Source: Candidatus Poribacteria bacterium WGA-3G
GTDB taxonomy: Bacteria > Poribacteria > WGA-4E > WGA-3G
DNA: 8,502 nt
Assembly (NCBI GenBank): GCA_000406005.1
Contig: ASZN01000083.1
Span: 12,343-20,844 of the forward strand
Reading direction: 5' to 3'
Shown here: positions 1 through 5,855 of the stretch, one piece after another
Layout: each line of letters starts with the position of its first letter
How positions within the stretch are numbered: position 1 is the stretch's first letter
Made by a program: the position numbers and the translations under genes
Notes under the pieces: model-generated
Told to the model about the DNA's origin: nothing
The model's database searches: none
What the model saw: the letters and a program-made list of their open reading frames with translations, nothing else

Positions 1-206
1 CGGAGTTGAAAACAATGCGAAAGCGCGTTGGGTTAACCCAAGTCCAAGTCGCATTGGAACTTGGTCTCGCCGCCGGGTCCGCGGCGGCAGTTGGCGACTG
101 GGAAGCTGGAAGATTGAAAGTGCCGCTTAAGCACCAAGCCAAATTGATTACACTGTATTCTACAATAACTAAAGTTTGGACAATTCGGATTGTGTGCAAC
201 CCGTAG
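1..206 (+). pseudogene. Truncated XRE-type helix-turn-helix protein (start outside window)
   Basis: The frame is open from the window edge, and the real start probably lies upstream. The readable part (LKTMRKRVGLTQVQVALELG, then DWEAGR and a KLITLY segment) matches the first helices and the WE-x-GR turn of Xre/Cro-type DNA-binding domains, which bind DNA as small regulators or antitoxins. Between the conserved LG and WE the segment is rich in Ala and Gly (LAAGSAAAVGD) and about three residues longer than I expect. The recognition helix therefore looks degenerate. The last ~13 codons (from about 168) run through an inverted-repeat arm (168-185), and the TAG stop at 204-206 lies in another repeat arm (203-225). 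The native C terminus seems to have been lost to repeat DNA. It could still be a naturally short protein. HTH assignment is fairly secure; pseudogene status is inferred. Confidence 0.55.
69..88. repeat. GC-rich perfect hairpin inside the HTH recognition-helix region
   Basis: Bases 69-75 (GCCGCCG) pair perfectly with 82-88 (CGGCGGC) around a 6-nt loop. The hairpin is far more GC-rich than its surroundings and encodes the Ala/Gly-rich stretch that replaces the expected polar recognition helix. It may be a small inserted palindrome or simply a run of GCG/GCC codons. Confidence 0.5.
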
Positions 207-437
207 CATAGGCTGTTAGCCTGTGCATCGCAGCGGCGTACTATGTCTATCAAGGGATTTTTCTACGAGTTTCACACCTCCGAGAACTTGGGGAAAATAA
301 CGCAAGTTTGTCCGGAATTGGAGACACAATGGAAATGTTGCCTCTGCTATAGGGACACAGGCTAACAGCCTATGCTACAAAAGAGGGTGTCTCATCAGAA
401 ACCCCTATGACCATATTAAAATTGTCCAAACTATAGT
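168..437. repeat. Outer inverted repeat pair, 168-185 and 420-437
   Basis: The 18-base arm at 168-185 matches the reverse complement of 420-437 at 17 of 18 positions, with a perfect 13-bp core (AGTTTGGACAATT, 173-185 against 420-432). The pair encloses the 23-bp inverted repeat at 203-225/356-378. This nested symmetry is expected for a small non-autonomous mobile element or a stable folded RNA. The left arm begins inside the HTH reading frame, which suggests the element inserted there. Confidence 0.6.
203..378. mobile_element. REPIN-like element: 23-bp inverted repeats around a 130-bp spacer
   Basis: Bases 203-225 and 356-378 are perfect reverse complements over 23 bp. Each arm is itself a hairpin: AGGCT (210-214) and AGCCT (218-222) around GTT, extended outward by C-G, A-T and one G-T pair, with the mirror image at 356-374. 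Two inverted short palindromes separated by a spacer is the architecture of REP doublets (REPINs). Such elements are mobilised in trans by RAYT transposases in other bacteria, and no transposase is present here. The 130-bp spacer has no convincing gene. Assignment as a mobile element rests on structure only; copies elsewhere in the genome would confirm it. Confidence 0.55.
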
Positions 438-562
438 AAGTTATAAGTTAAGAGGGTTCTGATGGTCTATCATCTCTTTGTAACCGCCATTACCTATAAG
501 CGCAACAAGCGTGACAAAAAAATATTGGTCGATCAAAAACCAGACTTATAACTTATAACTTA
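437..562. repeat. 14-bp inverted repeat, 437-450 and 549-562
   Basis: TAAGTTATAAGTTA at 437-450 is the exact reverse complement of 549-562, which lies within the heptamer array. The left arm shares base 437 with the right arm of the preceding inverted repeat, so the two palindromic modules abut. The 98 bp between the arms (451-548) show no convincing reading frame. The arms are low-complexity AT sequence, which lowers their significance. Confidence 0.45.
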
Positions 563-595
563 TAACCGATAACCGATAACCGATAACCGATAACC
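544..595. repeat. Heptanucleotide tandem array with two unit types
   Basis: Three perfect copies of ACTTATA (544-564) are followed without a break by four perfect copies of ACCGATA (565-592) and a partial unit ACC (593-595). The unit types differ only at positions 3-4 (TT against CG), and the array switches from one to the other once. The array ends 4 bp before the complement of the aspS stop codon, so the aspS transcript would read through it. It resembles the short tandemly repeated heptamers (STRR) known from cyanobacteria in form, not in sequence. Function unknown. Confidence 0.9.
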
Positions 596-599
596 ATTC

Positions 600-2609
600 T
601 TAGTTGTCTGCATCAACACGGATAGACAATTCTTCTAACTGATCCTCCGTCACAACGGAGGGCGCGTGTGTCAATGGGCAGAGTCCCTGTTGCGATTTCG
701 GGAACGCGATAACCTCACGGATGTTCTCCTCGTTCCGCATCAACATTACAATCCGGTCGAGTCCGGGTGCGATGCCAGCATGCGGTGGCGTACCATAAGC
801 TAAGGCATCTATGAAATAACCGAACCGGTTTTTGACCTCTTCCGGTGTGATGTTCAGGATGTCGAAAATCTTCTGTTGGATATCCGATCTGTGGATCCTG
901 ACACTGCCGCTGCAGATCTCATAACCGTTGCACACAAGATCGTAGTGCTGGCTCTGCACATTCCCGGGGTCCGTGTCCAACAGGGGTAGCGTCTCCGCCG
1001 TCGCACCTGTGAACAGGTGATGGAACGGTTCGTACCGATTCTCGTCCTCGTTCCACTCAAACAACGGATAGTCAACAATCCATAGGAAGTTGTATCGGCT
1101 ATGATCAATAAGGTCGAGTCTCTTTCCGAGGTGCAAGCGGAGGTTACCGAGTGCATCGGCGACGACCTTCGGTCTATCAGCGACGAAGAACATGATGTCT
1201 CCCGGTTTCGCACCTGTTCGCGCCTGTGCCGTTTCGAGTTGCTCCGTCGTGAAGAACTTAACAATACCGGATGAGAACCCATCTGCTGTGACTTTAACCC
1301 ATGCCAATCCTTTCGCGCGATAGGTCGCAACGAATGCCGTCAGGTCATCAATGTCTTTTCGTGAAAACGCCTCGCCTCCGGGTGCCGCGATTGCCTTGAC
1401 CTGTCCACCGCTTTCCAAAGTGCGTGTGAATACCTGAAAGTCGCAATCCGCCATAACATCCGAGAGATCGGTGAGTTCCATACCGAACCGCGTATCGGGT
1501 TTATCGTTCCCGAAACGTGCTATCGATTCGTGATAGGGGAGCCGCTGGAACGGGAGTTGGACAGGAATACCGCCAGCCTCTTCAAATATCCGTTTCATCA
1601 ATCCCTCGGTCACCTCAAGCACGTCATCCACACCTGCGAACGACATCTCAATGTCGAGTTGCGTGAACTCGAGCTGCCTATCGGCACGGGTATCCTCATC
1701 ACGGAAGCATCGCGCAATCTGGAAATACCGGTCAACACCGCTCATCATGAGGATCTGCTTGAATTGCTGCGGTGATTGCGGAAGCGCGTAGAACCTACCC
1801 GGATAGTGGCGACTCGGTACCAACACATCGCGTGCGCCTTCAGGTGTGCTATTCATCAAGATCGGAGTCTCAATTTCAAGGAACCCGTGCTCGTTCATGT
1901 AGTTGCGTGCTGCGAGCGCTGCTTTGTGCCGCATCGCCAATGTTTTCTGCATCTCCGGTCTACGGAGATCGACGAACCGATAGCGCATTCGGATGTCCTC
2001 GGCGACATCAATATCGTCTTCAACGGGGAACGGCGGTGTCTGCGCAGAATTCAAGATTTGCAGCGTATCCACAGCGAGTTCAATCTCGCCAGTATCAAGC
2101 TCTGGGTTGACCGTGCCTTGATAGACGATAAGACCGGCTTCTTCGTTCTCAATGTGATATGTCCGATTGTTTTCGACATCAGTGACCAGCCACCGCTCAC
2201 CTTCGACTCGGGTTGCTACCTCAATTTCTTCGGAGAGCGTGTATTTGGTGTCTGTATCTGAGAACAAGGATCGGAATGCTGGAGACAACGTGCCTTCGGC
2301 GAGGTCTGTTTGGTAAGCAGCGTCGGCGTGCAAAAGCAATTCACCCGGTTCACGTTCGCGGACGGTGCCTTTGACGTTCAGCACGTACTCGCTTCTGATG
2401 GCATCGGCGAGCGCATGCGCCTTTTCGTCAATCTGCGGATCAAAGACGACCTGTGTGATACCCGTTCTATCGCGTAAATCGACGAAGATGACACCGCCGT
2501 GATCGCGACGGCGTTTGACCCAACCGTTGAGTTGTGCGGTGCTTCCCGCTTCGGTTAAACGCAGGTCGCCACAATAGTGTGTCCGTTTTATAGAAGATTC
2601 TTGAGACAT
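600..2609 (-). CDS. aspS: Aspartyl-tRNA synthetase, bacterial type, with extra module in the anticodon-binding domain
   Basis: Cytoplasmic class II synthetase that charges tRNA(Asp) with aspartate using ATP. The 669 residues contain an N-terminal OB-fold anticodon-binding domain (about 10-190, RRRDHGG at 33-39). The catalytic core follows, with motif 1 near 240-265 (TPEGARDVLVPSR), motif 2 at 302-320 (FRDEDTRADRQLEF) and motif 3 at 612-624 (GIAPGLDRIVMLM). The bacterial GAD insertion lies near 370-490. Bacterial AspRS is usually about 590 residues; the extra length is a block of about 75 residues at 89-164. His37 aligns with the His that I recall as a marker of non-discriminating enzymes, which also charge tRNA(Asn) for GatCAB. 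The ATG at 2609 is the only reasonable start. It lies 21 bp after the upstream stop, with GAGGAG 15 nt ahead, suggesting operon transcription and possibly coupled translation. Confidence 0.97.
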   Translation of the reverse strand: MSQESSIKRTHYCGDLRLTEAGSTAQLNGWVKRRRDHGGVIFVDLRDRTGITQVVFDPQIDEKAHALADAIRSEYVLNVKGTVREREPGELLLHADAAYQTDLAEGTLSPAFRSLFSDTDTKYTLSEEIEVATRVEGERWLVTDVENNRTYHIENEEAGLIVYQGTVNPELDTGEIELAVDTLQILNSAQTPPFPVEDDIDVAEDIRMRYRFVDLRRPEMQKTLAMRHKAALAARNYMNEHGFLEIETPILMNSTPEGARDVLVPSRHYPGRFYALPQSPQQFKQILMMSGVDRYFQIARCFRDEDTRADRQLEFTQLDIEMSFAGVDDVLEVTEGLMKRIFEEAGGIPVQLPFQRLPYHESIARFGNDKPDTRFGMELTDLSDVMADCDFQVFTRTLESGGQVKAIAAPGGEAFSRKDIDDLTAFVATYRAKGLAWVKVTADGFSSGIVKFFTTEQLETAQARTGAKPGDIMFFVADRPKVVADALGNLRLHLGKRLDLIDHSRYNFLWIVDYPLFEWNEDENRYEPFHHLFTGATAETLPLLDTDPGNVQSQHYDLVCNGYEICSGSVRIHRSDIQQKIFDILNITPEEVKNRFGYFIDALAYGTPPHAGIAPGLDRIVMLMRNEENIREVIAFPKSQQGLCPLTHAPSVVTEDQLEELSIRVDADN
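2118..2345 (-). other. In-frame insertion module within aspS (AspRS residues ~89-164)
   Basis: In ordinary AspRS the strand after KGTVRxR runs at once into P-E-G-T-V-N-P-x-L-x-T-G-E. Here KGTVREREP (80-88) and GTVNPELDTGEIE (165-177) are both present but separated by about 75 residues. The intervening segment reads like a small compact domain: a TDLAEGTLSPAF stretch (101-112), LSEEIEVATRVEGERWLVTD (125-144, beta-rich) and RTYHIENEEAGLIVY (149-163). It is acidic, lacks stop codons or frameshifts, and its boundaries restore the normal fold on both sides. I believe similar modules occur in unrelated proteins of the same kind of bacteria, but this is from memory and unchecked. Confidence 0.75.
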
Positions 2610-2624
2610 GATGTATGCTGTATT

Positions 2625-2630
2625 CTCCTC
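2625..2630 (-). promoter_or_regulatory. Ribosome-binding site of aspS with long spacing
   Basis: GAGGAG follows directly after the TAA stop of the upstream gene (2633-2631) and lies 15 nt before the aspS ATG. This is longer than the usual 5-10 nt. No closer Shine-Dalgarno match and no nearer in-frame start are visible, so ribosomes finishing the upstream gene may reinitiate here. Confidence 0.55.
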
Positions 2631-5600
2631 TTATTTTTTTAATTGTTCGAGTTCATTTTGGATCTGTTCTCTGGCACTCCGTAGGAGCGAGGTGTCCTCG
2701 CCCGTACGCTCCGAAGCGTTTCGGATGGTTGCATCGAGTGCTTTCAAAGCGTTTTCATAGTGTTCTATCTGTTTTTCGGGTTGCTCCATTTCGGCGGAGA
2801 CATTTGCGAGGATGTAGTAGGCGCGCCACGAATTGGGATCTATAGAAACGGCTTTCTGTCCATATTTTTCGGCTTCGTTTAGGTCCTCCAATTGGAAGTG
2901 AAGTTGTGCCATTGCCGCAAAAAGCGGCGCGGGCAAATCTTCGGTCGCTTCTTGCTGTTCAAGCCGTCGGTATGTGCGGAGTGCCTCTTTGTAGCTTCCT
3001 TGGCGTTCGTAAAGCGGTCCTAAGAGGAAGTAGACATCGGATCGGCTCGGATCACGCCTAAGAAATTCCTCAAGCTCCTTCGTCGCCTTTCCGAGTTCCT
3101 CTATCGCCTTGTCAAACTCGCCTTTTCTCTCATATTCCGATGCCGAATGCTCATAGACCGTCGCTAAATAGAGGTGTCCCTGAATATCCTCCGGGTTTTG
3201 CGCCATCGTCTGCTGCACCTGTTGCTCAATTTGGCGGAGTTCTTCCTGCGCGCCTTCCCGAATTAAACCGGCAACGACACCGAAGTTATAGCGAATTGTT
3301 TCGTCTGCCGGATTACGTCTTACAGCCTCGCTCATGATATTTGCAGCATTCTGATACTGACCCCGCGCGTAGGCGATCTGTCCACGAATTAATTCTTGCG
3401 TGGCTCTGAAGTAGGTGTCCAATTTCTCACGCGCAGCTCTTTGCTCTGCCAGTGTTGTGCCGTAGTTCATGAGATACGGTAGTACGCGTTCGCGGTGTTC
3501 TGCCATGCCGCTGACGTTTTGTGTCGTCGTCCCTACCAAATCTGCACCACGGAAGAATTCCAATCGCGGACGGTTGTCGGTGTGGATGGGTCCAACGCCG
3601 ACATATTTCCGTACTGCCTCCGGTCCCATCATAAATGAATCGAGCAGCGACATCCCGTCAAGATCATCGGCAGCGAGACCTTCGCGGATACTCGCGATCT
3701 GTGAACGAGCGATGAAGTTTTTGTAGTCAATCCTAAGCGGTTCAAGCGTGCCGATGAGGATCACAAAGTCGGGTGTATATTTATACCAAAGCGTTGTCTC
3801 AGGAAACACCTCAATGAAGGTGCGAACAATCATTTTATAGTGTTCCTCTGGTAACCGGTGTAGCGGCACCCATTGGCACATAATACCACCCTCTGCAAGA
3901 ATCCGACGGCACAAGCGATAAAAGTCTGCGGTATAGATGTTAGAACTCCCAGCACTGACAAGCGGGTGGATAATACCCGTCGAGATCATATCGTATTTCG
4001 TCTTCGTCATCAGGATGTGGTTGCGTCCGTCGTTGAGTTTATAGTTGAACAACGGACTTTCAAACACGTTTCCGTTGATATGCGTAAAGTGCTTCTGTGC
4101 TGCGGAGATCACACCCTCCGACAATTCTATTGCGTCAACCGCCACGCCGTGTTGTGTGATTGAATAGGATGTGAGTCCCATCCCGAACCCGACGACGAGT
4201 GCGCGCTTCGGACGCGGATGCAGTAACAGCGGTAGATGCGCGATAACGCGATGCGAGGGCGAATCCCAGCGTGAAGCGTCAGCCGCTTGGTTCGTATCCA
4301 CATAGAGCCGATAGACCCCTTCATCGTCCTTCAGCGTTGTTACCGTTGCGTCTACCTCTTCGTTATAGTCAACGAGTGTATCACCGGGACGTTGGGTCTT
4401 GAAAATCGCGCTCTTCAAGAAAAGCGGTTGGTTCACCGTGAGTAATAGGATTATCGCCAATCCGGCGTTAAGGACCGGCATCGCGATGCTCAACCCTTGT
4501 AGCAGCTGCCCACCGGTCTCGGTTCGTCCACTGCCTCTCCAAACAAGCAGACAGCCGATGACTGAGTTCAGCGCGACCGTTAGGACGATACTCGGGCGGA
4601 TGCCGAGAAGCGGAATCAGCATAAATCCGGCGCAGAAAGCACCTAAGATGCTTCCGACAGTATTGACCGCATAGACGTTTCCGATACTTTTACCGAGTTG
4701 GCGTGCGCTGCCGGTATAGATTTTCGTCACGATCGGAAAACTGGCACCCATCAGGAATGTCGGTAGACACATCACAAGGAAACAGGAGAAGAACGTCCAG
4801 AATCTGCTACTGCCGAAAGTAGACTGCAATGCGCGGCTCATACCGTACAATTCCTCAAACGCTGGCATCAAGATCAGCGCGAACAGCCCGATACCGAGTT
4901 GGACGACACCGAAAACCGCAACGGGTTGTTTCATTCGGTCTACCCAACGTGCAAATACGATGCTCCCGAGTGCGATACCGAACAGGAACGCCGCGAGCAT
5001 CGTTGCGAATGCGTAGGTCGTACTACCGAGGAAGAAGACCATGATACGGGTCCATAACACCTCATACGCCAGTGCGCAGAAGCCTGAGACCCCGATCCCC
5101 CACAGTACCAAACGTCTCTCAGGTTGGTCGGGAACATCTTCCGGTTCCGTTTGCTGTTCTGTCTCCTCAGTTTCTACTGCCGATGCCTTCCGGACTAATA
5201 CTAACGCAATCGCGGCAACCGCGAAATTAATTGCGATACCGACACCGAGTGTCCAGCGGATCCCGAGTGATTCAATGAGGAAAAAGCCTGCTGCGACGGT
5301 GCCGATGACTGCCCCGAATGTGTTCAAGGCGTATAGGATCCCGATGTTCGTACCGAGTTGCTCCAGTTTTTTTACAAAGAAGCGGGTCAGTACGGGTAGC
5401 GTGCCACCCATCAATGTAGACGGGATCAGCAAGACCGCAAAAGTTAGCACGAACCGGATGAGCGAAAGTGTGTAGAACTCCGATGTAACGTTGCGATGGA
5501 TCAGGACATAGAGTGCGCTCAGGACGGTTAAGATGAGTGGCCAGACAAGACAAAATCCACCGATGCCGGCTTCCAGCAGTGCATACATTCGTAGGGGCGA

Positions 5601-5819
5601 GGTTACCTCGTCCGTACGCGTGCTTTCGTCAATTTTCTTCCCGAAGTAGTAGCTGCCGAGAGCGAGTCCACCCATAAACGCTGTCAAGACAGTGCTTGTT
5701 GCGAAGACGGTGCTACCGAAGACAAGCGTCAGCTGCCGCATCCAGATGACTTGATAGATGAGGCCACTGGCACCAGAAAAGATAAAGATGAGCCAAACAA
5801 TGGTTTTAATGTATCGCAT
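2631..5819 (-). CDS. Fused MFS/spermidine-synthase-like membrane protein with C-terminal TPR repeats
   Basis: A 1062-residue inner-membrane protein. Residues ~5-465 form about 13 hydrophobic segments in two tandem halves: residues 15-64 and 134-191 are clearly related to 245-294 and 354-411 (shared LGS, LMG, Y-A-x-N-T and LGIR signatures). Residues ~520-695 are spermidine-synthase-like, with a nucleotide loop VVGFGMG (542-548), acidic Glu565, NDGRNH (596-601), an S-S-N-I-Y-T segment and GGIMCQW (644-650). The usual catalytic Asp after the YD-hydrophobic strand is absent: residues 609-615 read YDMISTG. True aminopropyl transfer is therefore doubtful and the substrate unknown. Residues ~805-1031 hold about five TPRs, probably a protein-docking surface. 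Start ATG at 5819 has AAGGA 3 nt ahead. Two in-frame palindromic repeats lie at residues 68-77 and 1038-1047. Confidence 0.85.
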   Translation of the reverse strand: MRYIKTIVWLIFIFSGASGLIYQVIWMRQLTLVFGSTVFATSTVLTAFMGGLALGSYYFGKKIDESTRTDEVTSPLRMYALLEAGIGGFCLVWPLILTVLSALYVLIHRNVTSEFYTLSLIRFVLTFAVLLIPSTLMGGTLPVLTRFFVKKLEQLGTNIGILYALNTFGAVIGTVAAGFFLIESLGIRWTLGVGIAINFAVAAIALVLVRKASAVETEETEQQTEPEDVPDQPERRLVLWGIGVSGFCALAYEVLWTRIMVFFLGSTTYAFATMLAAFLFGIALGSIVFARWVDRMKQPVAVFGVVQLGIGLFALILMPAFEELYGMSRALQSTFGSSRFWTFFSCFLVMCLPTFLMGASFPIVTKIYTGSARQLGKSIGNVYAVNTVGSILGAFCAGFMLIPLLGIRPSIVLTVALNSVIGCLLVWRGSGRTETGGQLLQGLSIAMPVLNAGLAIILLLTVNQPLFLKSAIFKTQRPGDTLVDYNEEVDATVTTLKDDEGVYRLYVDTNQAADASRWDSPSHRVIAHLPLLLHPRPKRALVVGFGMGLTSYSITQHGVAVDAIELSEGVISAAQKHFTHINGNVFESPLFNYKLNDGRNHILMTKTKYDMISTGIIHPLVSAGSSNIYTADFYRLCRRILAEGGIMCQWVPLHRLPEEHYKMIVRTFIEVFPETTLWYKYTPDFVILIGTLEPLRIDYKNFIARSQIASIREGLAADDLDGMSLLDSFMMGPEAVRKYVGVGPIHTDNRPRLEFFRGADLVGTTTQNVSGMAEHRERVLPYLMNYGTTLAEQRAAREKLDTYFRATQELIRGQIAYARGQYQNAANIMSEAVRRNPADETIRYNFGVVAGLIREGAQEELRQIEQQVQQTMAQNPEDIQGHLYLATVYEHSASEYERKGEFDKAIEELGKATKELEEFLRRDPSRSDVYFLLGPLYERQGSYKEALRTYRRLEQQEATEDLPAPLFAAMAQLHFQLEDLNEAEKYGQKAVSIDPNSWRAYYILANVSAEMEQPEKQIEHYENALKALDATIRNASERTGEDTSLLRSAREQIQNELEQLKK
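2681..2707. repeat. 27-nt palindromic repeat, copy 1, inside coding sequence
   Basis: Two 13-nt arms around a central G pair at 10 of 13 positions. It matches the copy at 5591-5617 at 23 of 27 bases. On the minus strand it encodes R-T-G-E-D-T-S-L-L-R (residues 1038-1047) just after the last TPR of the membrane protein. The weaker pairing suggests an older or less constrained copy. Confidence 0.8.
5591..5617. repeat. 27-nt palindromic repeat, copy 2, inside coding sequence
   Basis: A near-perfect palindrome: 13-nt arms around a single T, with 11 Watson-Crick pairs, one G-T pair and one mismatch. It encodes R-T-D-E-V-T-S-P-L-R (residues 68-77) in the same reading phase as copy 1. The corresponding loop in the second half of the protein (Asp294 to Pro299) is 6 residues shorter than Asp64 to Pro75 here, which fits insertion of the repeat into a surface loop. 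Confidence 0.85.
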
Positions 5820-5855
5820 TTTTCCTTAGAAATAAACAGAACAGTTTTGGTTACT

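Noticed and set aside
243..365. A 40-codon reading frame inside the REPIN-like spacer (starts MSIKGFFYEFH)
   Set aside because: No ribosome-binding site precedes it, it ends inside the repeat arm, and it resembles no family I know. Repeat DNA explains it as well.
516..542. Possible aspS terminator: TGGT/ACCA stem (526-529 with 539-542) followed on the minus strand by seven T
   Set aside because: The stem is only 4 bp and not GC-rich, so it is too weak to support.
544..595. CRISPR-like array
   Set aside because: The units are 7 bp, directly adjacent and without spacers; no cas genes are present.
854..1330. A 158-codon reading frame on the same strand as aspS in another frame
   Set aside because: It is entirely inside aspS, rich in Arg and Ser as frame-shifted products usually are, and matches nothing recognisable.
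1776..2261. A 161-codon plus-strand reading frame opposite aspS
   Set aside because: It is antisense to a strongly conserved coding region, with no ribosome-binding site or domain.
2118..2345. The extra AspRS block as an intein or a frameshift artefact
   Set aside because: It is far too short for an intein and lacks the terminal Cys/Ser and His-Asn motifs. The frame stays open and both flanks are in register.
5041..5475. A 144-codon plus-strand reading frame opposite the membrane protein
   Set aside because: It is low in complexity, Ser/Thr/Pro-rich and antisense to transmembrane segments; typical of a shadow frame.
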